This document shows, in pieces, positions 25,647-34,662 of a DNA stretch of 64,000 bases. Below the pieces are notes generated by a model. The model did no database searches. It was not told the origin of the DNA and was given only the letters and a program-made list of their open reading frames with translations. Within the stretch, counting starts at the first letter, position 1, and each line of letters begins with the position of its first letter. Source of the DNA: Mediterraneibacter agrestimuris (GTDB lineage: Bacteria > Bacillota > Clostridia > Lachnospirales > Lachnospiraceae). The position numbers were made by a program, and so were the translations under genes. The DNA lies in NCBI RefSeq assembly GCF_943193195.1, contig NZ_CALPDG010000002.1, positions 62,001-126,000 on the forward strand, given 5' to 3'.

Positions 25647-25785
25647 TAAAAGTTTTCTCACAGTGAAACTCCCAAACCGTAATGGTGTTTTTTGTCTCGT
25701 GTGATTGAATTTTCTCTATGAGGAGGGTAGACGAATACCTGAAAATAGTGTAAGATATCTTTGCAGAAAGCGAGGATATTTGATT

Positions 25786-26007
25786 ATGGACGAACAAAAA
25801 ATTAAGAGAATAAATGAATTGTATAGAAAATCAAAGGCGGAAGGGCTGACAGAAGCGGAAAAGAAAGAGCAGAAGCTTCTCCGGCAGGAGTATCTGGATA
25901 CGATCCGCCGCAACTTAAGAGGACAGCTTAATAATATCGACGTTCAGCAGAAGGACGGAAGTATTATCAATCTAGGTGAGAAATTTGGAAACAAAAAGGG
26001 AAATTAG
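25786..26007 (+). CDS. DUF896 (YnzC-like) small protein
   Basis: 73-residue basic/acidic helical protein: MDEQKIKRINELYRKSKAEG, then LTEAEKKEQKLLRQEYLDTIR and RNLRGQLNNIDV. This pattern is the DUF896/YnzC family, two-helix proteins of unknown role in Firmicutes. The ATG at 25786 with GCGAGGA upstream gives normal family length; the longer frame from 25705 has no support. The 3' end overlaps the cyclo-ligase gene by 23 bases. Confidence 0.85.
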   Translation: MDEQKIKRINELYRKSKAEGLTEAEKKEQKLLRQEYLDTIRRNLRGQLNNIDVQQKDGSIINLGEKFGNKKGN

Positions 26008-26617
26008 AAAGAACGCTCTGGAAAGGCGGAAAGCGCTTCCGTTGGATATCCGCCGGGAGTATAGCCACATCATCACCGAACGGGTGCTTTGTCATCCGTT
26101 TTTTCAATGTGCGGATATAGTATTTTGTTATGTGACATTCCGTGAGGAAGTGGATACAAAAGATATAATCCATTCAGCTTTGAAAATGGGGAAAACTGTG
26201 GCAATTCCGAAAGTCCTTGGGGAAAACCACATGGAATTTTATAAGATTAGCAGCATGAATGACTTAACCCCCGGATATCAGGGGATTCTGGAACCAAATA
26301 CGGAGCATCTGCAAGACCGAATCATTCCTATATCCCCGGAAGAAGTAGATACAGGTCGCAATATGGAAAAACTTCCGGTGATACTCTTACCCGGATCCGC
26401 TTTTGATAAGGCTGGCCGCCGGATTGGATACGGAGGCGGATTTTATGATACATATCTGTATACATATCCACGTTTTCGGAAAATCGGACTTGCCTTTTCC
26501 ACTCAGTGTGTAGATGAAATTCCTGTGGAAGAGCATGATGTTGGTGTAGATGTAGTTGTGACAGAACAGGGAGTATTGAGAAAGGGTGAGGTGCATGCAG
26601 ACAGGACTGCCGAATGA
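25985..26617 (+). CDS. 5-formyltetrahydrofolate cyclo-ligase
   Basis: ATP-dependent conversion of 5-formyl-THF to 5,10-methenyl-THF, returning a dead-end folate to the C1 pool used by fhs and folD. About 210 residues: basic N-terminus (KREIRKNALERRKAL), central AIPKVLGENHMEFYKI and the C-terminal active-site run LLPGSAFDKAGRRIGYGGGFYD (about 131-152). The TTG at 25985 is chosen because AGGTGAG lies 5 bases upstream; a GTG at 25976 sits within that site. The overlap with DUF896 suggests coupled translation. Confidence 0.92.
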   Translation: METKREIRKNALERRKALPLDIRREYSHIITERVLCHPFFQCADIVFCYVTFREEVDTKDIIHSALKMGKTVAIPKVLGENHMEFYKISSMNDLTPGYQGILEPNTEHLQDRIIPISPEEVDTGRNMEKLPVILLPGSAFDKAGRRIGYGGGFYDTYLYTYPRFRKIGLAFSTQCVDEIPVEEHDVGVDVVVTEQGVLRKGEVHADRTAE

Positions 26618-26777
26618 TCCGGTGATGCTATTAAGTGTTGTGAATACCAAATTAAGAGACTACTATTCATCATTGGACGAGCTTTGTAAAGGGCTGAACG
26701 TGGAGAAAGAAGAACTGACCGAGAAACTTTCCATGATCGACTATGTATATGATGAAAATAGAAACCAATTTGTGTGA
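26595..26777 (+). CDS. DUF4250 small protein
   Basis: About 60 residues: LPNDPVMLLSVVNTKLRDYYSSLDELCKGLNV, then EKLSMIDYVYDENRNQFV. This matches the DUF4250 pattern of short proteins common in Clostridia, possibly a small helix-turn-helix-like fold; function unknown. The start is uncertain between ATG 26595 and GTG 26586, because AGGTG lies right before the ATG. It overlaps the end of the cyclo-ligase gene and precedes miaB by 12 bases. Confidence 0.75.
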   Translation: MQTGLPNDPVMLLSVVNTKLRDYYSSLDELCKGLNVEKEELTEKLSMIDYVYDENRNQFV

Positions 26778-26789
26778 TAAAAAGGATGA

Positions 26790-28235
26790 ATGAAGATGAA
26801 TGAACTGGAATACATAAATACAGGCGTTCCCCAAGAGGAACCGCAGCGTCAGTATTATTTTATGAAAAAGGGAAGGGAGCTGGCAGAGGAACTTTCCAGA
26901 CAAGCCGGACGGAAGCTTACTTTCTGTGTGACCACCTTCGGCTGTCAGATGAATGCCCGGGATTCTGAAAAGCTGACCGGAATTTTAGAACAGATGGGAT
27001 ATGTGGAAGAACCGGAGGAAGAGAAAGCGGACTTTGTCATTTTTAATACATGTACAGTGCGTGAGAATGCAAATATGCGTGTATACGGACGGCTCGGACA
27101 GCTCAGCCGGATGAAAAAAAAGAATCCTTATATGATGATCGGGCTGTGCGGATGTATGATGCAGGAGCCGGAGGTAGTTGAAAAGATTAAAAAAAGCTAC
27201 CGTTATGTGGATTTGATTTTCGGCACACATAATATTTATAAATTCGCGGAACTGATCGTTACCCGTCTGGAATCGGGGCGGATGGTCATTGATATTTGGA
27301 AAGATACAGACAAAATTGTTGAAGACCTGCCGAATGAACGGAAATATTCTTTTAAGTCCGGCGTCAATATTATGTTTGGCTGCAATAACTTTTGCAGCTA
27401 TTGTATCGTGCCCTATGTGCGTGGCAGAGAGAGAAGCCGGAATCCGAAAGATATTGTCCGTGAAATCGAACGGTTTGTGGCAGACGGTGTTGTGGAAGTA
27501 ATGCTTCTCGGGCAAAATGTCAACTCTTACGGCAAGACACTGGATGAGCCTATGAGCTTTGCGCAGCTTTTGCAGGAGATTGAGAAGATTGAAGGCTTAC
27601 AGCGGATCCGGTTTATGACGCCTCACCCAAAGGATCTGTCCGATGAATTGATCGAGGTGATGAGTAAATCCAAGAAGATCTGTAAACATCTGCACTTACC
27701 GCTGCAATCAGGAAGTACCCGGATTCTGGAAAAAATGAACCGCCGTTACACGAAAGAACAATATCTGCATCTGGTAGAGAAGATTCGAGCCAAAGTGCCG
27801 GATATCTCTCTGACAACAGATATAATTGTCGGTTTTCCGGGGGAGACAGAGGAAGACTTCCTTGAAACCATGGATGTAGTGCAGAAAGTCCGTTATGACA
27901 GCGCTTTTACATTTCAATATTCCAAACGGACCGGAACACCGGCGGCAGTTATGGAAGAACAGGTTCCAACAGGAATAGTCAAAGACCGGTTTGACAGATT
28001 GTTGAAGGAAGTGCAGTGTATTTCTGCGGAAGTATGTAGTGTATACACGGATACAATCCAAGAAATTCTGGTAGAATCAGTGAATGATCATGACGAAACA
28101 TTGGTGACCGGAAGAATGAGCAACAATCTGCTCGTACATTTTCCGGGGGACGATTCACTGATTGGAACGATCGTCTTTGTAAGACTGACGGAATGTCGTG
28201 GATTCTATTATATTGGAGAAAGAATCATGAAATAA
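26790..28235 (+). CDS. miaB: tRNA-2-methylthio-N6-isopentenyladenosine(37) synthase MiaB
   Basis: Radical-SAM methylthiotransferase that acts on i6A37 of tRNAs, after MiaA (encoded about 7 kb downstream). 481 residues: an N-terminal UPF0004 domain with three cluster cysteines (TFGCQMN, NTCTVRE, GLCGCM), a radical-SAM domain with CNNFCSYC (about 197-204), and a C-terminal TRAM domain. AAAAGG precedes the ATG. It sits in a run with DUF4250 and ends just before a large leader hairpin. Confidence 0.95.
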   Translation: MKMNELEYINTGVPQEEPQRQYYFMKKGRELAEELSRQAGRKLTFCVTTFGCQMNARDSEKLTGILEQMGYVEEPEEEKADFVIFNTCTVRENANMRVYGRLGQLSRMKKKNPYMMIGLCGCMMQEPEVVEKIKKSYRYVDLIFGTHNIYKFAELIVTRLESGRMVIDIWKDTDKIVEDLPNERKYSFKSGVNIMFGCNNFCSYCIVPYVRGRERSRNPKDIVREIERFVADGVVEVMLLGQNVNSYGKTLDEPMSFAQLLQEIEKIEGLQRIRFMTPHPKDLSDELIEVMSKSKKICKHLHLPLQSGSTRILEKMNRRYTKEQYLHLVEKIRAKVPDISLTTDIIVGFPGETEEDFLETMDVVQKVRYDSAFTFQYSKRTGTPAAVMEEQVPTGIVKDRFDRLLKEVQCISAEVCSVYTDTIQEILVESVNDHDETLVTGRMSNNLLVHFPGDDSLIGTIVFVRLTECRGFYYIGERIMK

Positions 28236-28242
28236 TTTTTAG

Positions 28243-28318
28243 AAAAACGTCCACACTATAAGTCAGGTGTTTTATGATTATCTGCCGACACCTGAACAAA
28301 TAAAGGAGGACGTTTTTT
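28243..28318 (+). promoter_or_regulatory. Nested hairpin that masks the ribosome binding site of the next gene
   Basis: Outer arms AAAAACGTCC (28243-28252) and GGACGTTTTT (28308-28317) enclose an inner perfect stem TCAGGTGT (28263-28270)/ACACCTGA (28288-28295). The right outer arm overlaps the GGAGGA ribosome site (28305-28310), and a T6 run follows at 28313-28318. It could act as a terminator for miaB, a translational switch for the next gene, or both. Confidence 0.6.
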
Positions 28319-28320
28319 CC

Positions 28321-28737
28321 ATGAAAAGAATAAGTGAGTATTTGTTTTTATGGACGCTGGGCGGCTGTATTTATTATGGAATAGAGATGGCATTCCGTGG
28401 ATTTTCTCATTGGTCTATGTTCGTGCTGGGAGGCTTCTGTCTGGTGTTTTTCGCTGCGCAGGGGATCTGGACCAGATGGAGAGAGCCGCTTTGGAGACAA
28501 GTGCTCTGGTGTACGGTTTTTGTGACGGCAGGGGAATTTATTACAGGAATCTTTGTAAATAAGATCATGGAGTGGCATGTCTGGGATTATTCGGACCAGC
28601 CGTTTCAGCTTTTCGGACAGATCTGCATTCCATTTATGATTTTATTTTCTGGATTATGCGTGATCGGAATTTTTCTGACCGCTTATCTGCTTCACTGGCT
28701 TTATAAAGAGATGAAGCCGGAATTCCATGTATTATAG
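28321..28737 (+). CDS. CmpB-type (putative ABC transporter type IV) membrane protein
   Basis: 138 residues with four hydrophobic helices and the family core GEFITGIFVNKIMEWHVWDYS, followed by GQICIPFMILF. This is the ABC_trans_CmpB (PF06541-type) pattern; despite the name no ABC ATPase is adjacent and function is unknown. The start at 28321 lies 10 bases after GGAGGA; the longer frame from 28267 would start inside the leader hairpin. The hairpin spans the ribosome site, so expression may be controlled there. Confidence 0.75.
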   Translation: MKRISEYLFLWTLGGCIYYGIEMAFRGFSHWSMFVLGGFCLVFFAAQGIWTRWREPLWRQVLWCTVFVTAGEFITGIFVNKIMEWHVWDYSDQPFQLFGQICIPFMILFSGLCVIGIFLTAYLLHWLYKEMKPEFHVL

Positions 28738-28793
28738 AAAATTTTGGATAGAAAATCTTGAGAGATGAAAAGGTTTTCTAATGTCGCAAAAAA

Positions 28794-28802
28794 TGTTATA
28801 AT
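28794..28802 (+). promoter_or_regulatory. Extended -10 promoter of mutS
   Basis: TGT followed by a perfect TATAAT (28797-28802); the -35 region is poor (TTTTCT at 17 bases), consistent with an extended -10 promoter. About 69 bases precede the mutS start. Confidence 0.6.
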
Positions 28803-28845
28803 ACAAAATTAGGAAAAAAGAAACCTAAAAAGGTGATTGAATAAA

Positions 28846-28878
28846 ATGAAGATAGAAAGGAATTATCATCGTGGCTGA
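28846..28878 (+). CDS. Possible 10-residue leader ORF overlapping the mutS start
   Basis: ATG 28846 after AAAAGGTGATT opens the short frame MKIERNYHRG ending at TGA 28876-28878, past the GTG start of mutS at 28871 in another frame. Ribosomes ending here would finish on top of the mutS start, so coupling is possible. It is very short, and AAAGG inside it is also the only site for mutS, so it may be chance. Confidence 0.3.
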   Translation: MKIERNYHRG

Positions 28879-31525
28879 ATATACACCAATGATGCAGCAG
28901 TATCTGGATACAAAAAAACAGTATCCGGATTGTATATTATTTTACAGGCTTGGAGATTTTTATGAAATGTTCTTTGAGGATGCACTGACAGCATCAAAAG
29001 AACTGGAAATTACATTAACAGGAAAGAACTGCGGACAGGAAGAGCGGGCGCCTATGTGCGGTGTTCCGTACCATGCTGTGGATGGATATTTAATCAGGCT
29101 TGTGGCAAAAGGATATAAGGTTGCCATCTGTGAGCAGGTAGAAGATCCCAAAAATTCTAAGGGAATCGTGAAGCGTGAGGTTATCCGTGTAGTTACACCG
29201 GGAACTATATTGGATGCCCAGGCAATTGATGAATCGAAAAATAATTATCTGATGTGTATCGTCTATATTGCAGACCGTTATGGAATTGCAGTTGCGGATG
29301 TTACAACAGGTGACTATTTTGTGACAGAACTGCCTGACAGCGGGAAACTAAAGGATGAGATTGCACGTTTTATGCCATCGGAGATCATCTGTAATGAATC
29401 TTTCTACATGAGCGGAATGAATCTGGATGATCTGAAAGAACGTCTTCACATTGTAATTTCTTCTCTGGAGCCGGATTATTTTGACGATGCGGTCTGTAAA
29501 GAAAAATTAAAAGAACATTTTCATGTATCTACACTGGACGGACTTGGACTGGGGGATTATGACTGCGGTGTCATCAGTGCAGGGGCGCTTCTTCAATATC
29601 TGCTGGAGACTCAGAAGAATAGTCTGTCACATATGACACATATTACTCCTTATACAACAGGTAAATATATGATGCTGGACAGTTCGACAAGACGGAATCT
29701 GGAGTTGTGTGAGACACTGCGTGAGAAGCAGAAGCGAGGTTCTCTGCTTTGGGTTCTGGATAAAACAAGAACTGCTATGGGAGCGCGCACCCTGCGTAAA
29801 TATATTGAACAGCCGTTGATCGAAAAAGACGAAATACTCAGGCGTCTGGATGCAGTTGATGAATTAAAGGAGCAGGCGATCACGCGGGAAGAGATACGGG
29901 AATATCTGTCCCCGGTCTATGATTTAGAACGGCTGATCACGAGAATTACATATGGAACTGCAAATCCGAGAGACCTGACTGCATTTGCAAGTTCTCTTTC
30001 CATGCTTCCGCCTATTTCATATTTATTAAAGGAGACGAAGGCTTCTTTGCTGCAGGAGATTTATCAGAAAATGGATCCGCTGGAGGATCTGTGTGCGCTT
30101 GTACAACAGGCAATTGCCGATGAACCGCCCATTGCCATGAAAGAGGGCAATATCATTCGGGACGGATACAGTGAAGAGGTAGATACTTTGCGCCGCGCTA
30201 AATCAGACGGAAAGAGCTGGCTGGCAAAGTTAGAGGAAGCTGAAAGGGAAAAGACTGGAATCAAGAATCTGCGGATCAAATATAACAAAATATTTGGGTA
30301 CTATCTGGAAGTAACAAATTCTTATAAAGACCTTGTGCCGGATTATTACACAAGAAAACAGACACTGGCAAATGCCGAGCGTTACATTACACCGGAACTG
30401 AAAGAATTGGAAGATACTATTCTCGGCGCAGAGGACAAGATGTATGCAATGGAATATGAACTGTACTGTGTGGTACGTGATACCATTGCAGGCGAGGTGG
30501 AACGCATTCAGAAAACAGCTCAGGCTGTGGCAAAGCTGGATGTATTTTCATCTCTTGCCCTTGTGGCAGAACGAAATAACTATGTCCGTCCAAAGATCAA
30601 TGAGAATGGCAGGATTGATATCAAAGACGGCAGGCATCCGGTAGTGGAACAGATGATTTCAAATGGAACCTTTATCTGTAATGATACGCTGCTGGATGAT
30701 AAAAAACAGAGGATATCCATTATTACGGGGCCGAATATGGCAGGTAAATCCACTTACATGCGTCAGGCGGCACTGATTGTATTAATGGCACAGATAGGTT
30801 CTTTTGTTCCGGCGGGACAGGCGGACATTGGTTTGGTGGACCGTATTTTCACCCGCGTGGGAGCTTCTGATGATCTGGCATCTGGACAGAGCACCTTTAT
30901 GGTGGAAATGACAGAGGTTGCTAACATTCTGCGGAATGCTACATCTAAGAGTCTGCTGATCCTGGACGAAATCGGCAGAGGAACAAGTACATTTGACGGA
31001 CTTTCCATTGCGTGGGCAGTGGTAGAGTATATCAGTGATATTCATTTACTTGGAGCGAAGACATTATTCGCTACCCATTATCACGAACTGACAGAGCTGG
31101 AAGGCAAGATTGACAATGTAAATAATTATTGTATTGCCGTGAAGGAGAAGGGTGACGATATTGTATTTCTGCGAAAGATCGTCAAAGGCGGAGCTGACAA
31201 GAGCTATGGAATCCAGGTCGCAAAGCTTGCAGGTGTACCAGATACAGTGATAGACAGGGCAAAAGAAATTGTGGACGAGCTGGTCAATGAAGATATTACG
31301 ATCAGAGTCAGCGAGATTGCCGGCAAAGAAGATGTGGTGAAACATACGAAAAAGAAAGCAAAAAAGTACGATGAAGTGGATCTGGCGCAGTTTTCATTGT
31401 TTGATACGGTGAAAGATGATGATGTACTGGATGAGCTAAAAGCGATTGATGTCGGCAATCTGACGCCTATTGATGCATTGAATACGATTTACAGACTACA
31501 GAATAAACTGAAAAACCGCTGGTAA
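28871..31525 (+). CDS. mutS: DNA mismatch repair protein MutS
   Basis: Dimeric mismatch sensor ATPase. 884 residues: N-terminal mismatch-binding motif F30-Y-E32 (GDFYEMF), connector and lever domains, Walker A GPNMAGKST near residue 620, Walker B LLILDEIGRGTSTFDG (about 695-710) and ATHYHEL. Length is typical. GTG start with AAAGG 10 bases upstream. mutL follows 82 bases later, then miaA, an order common in Clostridia. Confidence 0.98.
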   Translation: MAEYTPMMQQYLDTKKQYPDCILFYRLGDFYEMFFEDALTASKELEITLTGKNCGQEERAPMCGVPYHAVDGYLIRLVAKGYKVAICEQVEDPKNSKGIVKREVIRVVTPGTILDAQAIDESKNNYLMCIVYIADRYGIAVADVTTGDYFVTELPDSGKLKDEIARFMPSEIICNESFYMSGMNLDDLKERLHIVISSLEPDYFDDAVCKEKLKEHFHVSTLDGLGLGDYDCGVISAGALLQYLLETQKNSLSHMTHITPYTTGKYMMLDSSTRRNLELCETLREKQKRGSLLWVLDKTRTAMGARTLRKYIEQPLIEKDEILRRLDAVDELKEQAITREEIREYLSPVYDLERLITRITYGTANPRDLTAFASSLSMLPPISYLLKETKASLLQEIYQKMDPLEDLCALVQQAIADEPPIAMKEGNIIRDGYSEEVDTLRRAKSDGKSWLAKLEEAEREKTGIKNLRIKYNKIFGYYLEVTNSYKDLVPDYYTRKQTLANAERYITPELKELEDTILGAEDKMYAMEYELYCVVRDTIAGEVERIQKTAQAVAKLDVFSSLALVAERNNYVRPKINENGRIDIKDGRHPVVEQMISNGTFICNDTLLDDKKQRISIITGPNMAGKSTYMRQAALIVLMAQIGSFVPAGQADIGLVDRIFTRVGASDDLASGQSTFMVEMTEVANILRNATSKSLLILDEIGRGTSTFDGLSIAWAVVEYISDIHLLGAKTLFATHYHELTELEGKIDNVNNYCIAVKEKGDDIVFLRKIVKGGADKSYGIQVAKLAGVPDTVIDRAKEIVDELVNEDITIRVSEIAGKEDVVKHTKKKAKKYDEVDLAQFSLFDTVKDDDVLDELKAIDVGNLTPIDALNTIYRLQNKLKNRW

Positions 31526-31607
31526 TGATACTTTGGGAAGAAATGGGAAAGTTTGCGGATTCAGTATCAGTCTGATGAATTGGTTTGTAATTAAGAAGGA
31601 GGAACAG

Positions 31608-33680
31608 ATGGCGCATATTAAAGTATTGGATCAGATTACAATTGATAAAATTGCTGCCGGTGAAGTGATTGAACGTCCGGCATCTATTGTAAAGGAGCTG
31701 GTAGAAAATACCATTGACGCAGGAGCAGACCATGTGACAGTGGAAATTGAAGACGGCGGCGTAACTCTGATCCGGATCGCAGATGATGGCTGCGGAATTG
31801 CAAGAGAAGACGTCCGTAATGCATTTCTGCGTCATTCTACAAGTAAGATTGAGCATGTGGAAGACCTGGCTCATATTTCATCTCTGGGATTCCGCGGAGA
31901 GGCTCTTTCCAGTATCGCTGCCGTTACCAAGGTAGAATTGGTGACAAAGCCCAAAAATGACGTACTGGGAACACGCTATGTTATTGAAGGCGGTAAGGAG
32001 ATTTCCTTCGAGGAAACAGGTGCTTCCGATGGAACTACATTTCAGGTGCGACAATTATTCTATAATGTGCCTGCACGGAGGAAGTTCTTGAAGACCGCTA
32101 TGACAGAAGCCGGACACGTACAGGATTTGCTGACCAGGCTGGCTCTTTCACATCCGGAAGTTGCATTCCGTTTCTTAAATAACGGGCAGGAAAAGCTGCG
32201 TACCTCCGGAAGCGGTAAGTTAAAGGAAGTAATCTACAATATTTACGGCAGAGAAATTGCCGCCAATATACAGGAAATAGATTTTAAACAGTCAGGCATC
32301 TATATCACAGGATTTATCGGAAAGCCGGTCATTGCCCGCGGAAACCGCAATTTTGAAACTTTTTTTGTAAATGGACGCTATGTCAGAAGTAATATGATAT
32401 CCAAGGCTGCAGAGGATGCCTATAAAGACTTTAAAATGCAGCATCGTTTTCCATTCTTTGTCCTGCATTTTCATATAGATGGAGAGAAAGTAGATGTTAA
32501 CGTACATCCAACAAAGATGGAACTGAGATTTCAGGAACAGCAGACTGTCTATGACGCAGTTTATGAGGGGATTCACAGAGGGCTTCTGGCAGAAGAATTG
32601 ATCCCACAGGTAAGTGTGCCTGAGGCAGTAGACATTTTGCCGGTGACACAGGCAAAAACATCTGTGAAATCTGCTGCTTCTGAGAATGCAGGAAAAACAG
32701 AGCCGAGTCCGTTTCTGCTGAAACCGAAAATAGAAAAAAAGGAAGAGATCCGTGACGAGGATTATTTTATCCGTAAAATGCAGGAGCGTGTGCAATCTTA
32801 TCATAATCGAGCCTCTTCTGCAGAAGTGAACGCAAAGAGTGAGATTTTCCGGGGAAACACTGAGAAGCAGAGTACAAGAATTGAACAGGCGGTAAAGCAT
32901 ACAAAAGCTCCTGGAGGCAATAAAATCCTAAATGAAATTAGTGCTGAGTCCGCAAAAGCAGAGTTAAAAGTCAAAGAAGAGAGTAATTACCGTATAGATC
33001 TGCCAGAACAGAAAACTGTCTCTTTCAAAGCCGGCGAAACATTACTGAAACCAAAGCAGCTTGACTTTTTTGAAGAAAAGCTGCTCAAACGTGATATCAG
33101 AGCTGAATATAAACTAATCGGACAAGTGTTTGACACATACTGGCTTGTACAGTTCCATGACAATCTGTACATTATAGACCAGCATGCCGCCCATGAACGG
33201 GTACTGTATGAACGTACATTAAAGGAAATGAAAAACCGGGAGTTTACATCTCAGTACTTAAGCCCGCCGATGATTTTGACATTGTCCATGCAGGAAGAGG
33301 AATTGCTGAAAGCTCATATGGACAAATTTACAAAAATCGGATTTGAGATTGAACATTTCGGCGGTGAGGAATATGCAGTGCGCGCCGTACCAGGGAACTT
33401 GTTTGGAATTGCAAAAAAGGAATTATTTATCGAAATGCTGGACTCACTGGCAGACGGACTGACTACATCCATGTCCCCGGATCTGATTGACGAAAAGGTT
33501 GCGTCTCTGTCTTGTAAAGCTGCGGTAAAGGGGAATAACCGTCTATCTGCACAGGAAGTAGATACATTGATAGGAGAGCTCTTGTTACTCGAGAATCCCT
33601 ATCACTGTCCCCATGGAAGACCAACGATCATTGCTATGTCTAAACGGGAACTGGAAAAGAAATTCAAGAGGATAGTATAA
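31608..33680 (+). CDS. mutL: DNA mismatch repair protein MutL (endonuclease type)
   Basis: Couples MutS recognition to strand incision. 690 residues: N-terminal GHL ATPase motifs (VENTIDAGAD, DDGCGI, SLGFRGEALSS), a variable linker (about 350-470), and a C-terminal domain with the metal/endonuclease motif DQHAAHERVLYE and the conserved CPHGRP. These mark the nicking MutL of bacteria without MutH. The ATG at 31608 follows AAGGAGG; the frame from 31533 is an unsupported extension. miaA begins on the base after its stop. Confidence 0.97.
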   Translation: MAHIKVLDQITIDKIAAGEVIERPASIVKELVENTIDAGADHVTVEIEDGGVTLIRIADDGCGIAREDVRNAFLRHSTSKIEHVEDLAHISSLGFRGEALSSIAAVTKVELVTKPKNDVLGTRYVIEGGKEISFEETGASDGTTFQVRQLFYNVPARRKFLKTAMTEAGHVQDLLTRLALSHPEVAFRFLNNGQEKLRTSGSGKLKEVIYNIYGREIAANIQEIDFKQSGIYITGFIGKPVIARGNRNFETFFVNGRYVRSNMISKAAEDAYKDFKMQHRFPFFVLHFHIDGEKVDVNVHPTKMELRFQEQQTVYDAVYEGIHRGLLAEELIPQVSVPEAVDILPVTQAKTSVKSAASENAGKTEPSPFLLKPKIEKKEEIRDEDYFIRKMQERVQSYHNRASSAEVNAKSEIFRGNTEKQSTRIEQAVKHTKAPGGNKILNEISAESAKAELKVKEESNYRIDLPEQKTVSFKAGETLLKPKQLDFFEEKLLKRDIRAEYKLIGQVFDTYWLVQFHDNLYIIDQHAAHERVLYERTLKEMKNREFTSQYLSPPMILTLSMQEEELLKAHMDKFTKIGFEIEHFGGEEYAVRAVPGNLFGIAKKELFIEMLDSLADGLTTSMSPDLIDEKVASLSCKAAVKGNNRLSAQEVDTLIGELLLLENPYHCPHGRPTIIAMSKRELEKKFKRIV

Positions 33681-34625
33681 ATGAAACGACCATTAATCAT
33701 ATTGACCGGACCTACTGCAGTAGGGAAAACGAAGGCATCCATTGGACTTGCAAAAGCAGTAAACGGAGAAATCATTTCTGCAGATTCCATGCAGATTTAC
33801 CAGGGAATGGATATCGGTTCCGCTAAAATCCGCCCAGAGGAAATGTGCGGTGTTCCCCATCATCTTATAGATGTATTGAAACCGGACGAGGAATTTCACG
33901 TTGTCCGGTTTCAGGAAATGGCAAAGCAGGCTATGAAAGTAATCTATGATAAGGGGAAAATTCCGATACTTGTAGGCGGAACCGGATTCTATATACAGGC
34001 AGTTTTGTATGACATTGATTTTACGGAAAATGACGGAGATGACGCATTCCGAAAAGAAATGGAAGCATTTGCAGATGCACACGGCGCAGAGGCGCTTCAT
34101 GCCAGGCTGAAAGCGGCAGACCCAAAGTCTGCTGAAGAAATTCATGCCCACAATGTAAAGCGCGTCATCCGTGCCCTGGAATATTTCTTACAGACAGGTA
34201 CACCGATTTCTGAGCATAACGAAGAGCAGCGGCAGAAAGAATCGCCTTATCAGGCAGCTTATTTTGTACTGAACGATGAACGTGCGCACTTGTATGAGCG
34301 TATCAATCTGCGGGTAGACCAGATGATAGACGAAGGACTTGTGGATGAGGTAAAAGCACTGCGGGACAAGGGCTATACAAGAGATATGGTTTCCATGCAG
34401 GGACTGGGATATAAAGAAGTTCTGGCATATCTGGATGGAGAATATACGATGGATACCGCTGTGGAAATGATCAAGCGGGATACACGACATTTTGCAAAAC
34501 GGCAGATTACCTGGTTCAAACGAGAAAAAGATGTTATCTGGCTGGATAAAAAAGCATTCGACTATGATGAGGACAGAATTTTAGAAAGTATGCTGGAATC
34601 CTTAAAACAGAAAGGAATTCTGTGA
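33681..34625 (+). CDS. miaA: tRNA dimethylallyltransferase MiaA
   Basis: Transfers dimethylallyl from DMAPP to A37 of tRNAs reading U-initial codons, giving i6A, the MiaB substrate. 314 residues with the P-loop GPTAVGKT (10-17), DSMQIYQGMDIGSAK (about 35-49) and the C-terminal RDTRHFAKRQITWFKRE. It starts immediately after the mutL stop, so it is in the mutS-mutL operon. Confidence 0.97.
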   Translation: MKRPLIILTGPTAVGKTKASIGLAKAVNGEIISADSMQIYQGMDIGSAKIRPEEMCGVPHHLIDVLKPDEEFHVVRFQEMAKQAMKVIYDKGKIPILVGGTGFYIQAVLYDIDFTENDGDDAFRKEMEAFADAHGAEALHARLKAADPKSAEEIHAHNVKRVIRALEYFLQTGTPISEHNEEQRQKESPYQAAYFVLNDERAHLYERINLRVDQMIDEGLVDEVKALRDKGYTRDMVSMQGLGYKEVLAYLDGEYTMDTAVEMIKRDTRHFAKRQITWFKREKDVIWLDKKAFDYDEDRILESMLESLKQKGIL

Positions 34626-34662
34626 AATTCATTAATAACAAAAGAATAGAAAGGAATTTATC

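Larger units (their letters stand above)
25423..25785. other. Gene-free hairpin-rich intergenic region
   Basis: The only stretch over 300 bases without a convincing gene. It holds, in order, a hairpin at 25465-25498 (AGCC-TTTC-GGCT core with ACTAT/ATAGT flanks), the terminator at 25499-25522, a two-part hairpin at 25541-25585 (GAATC/GATTC, GCCCT/AGGGC, inner TTCACC-TAC-GGTGAA), and a dispersed repeat at 25597-25646 with a 9-pair stem. CTGTAAAAGTTTTC occurs twice as direct repeats (25451-25464 and 25644-25657) flanking this group. No RNA family is recognised. Confidence 0.6.
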
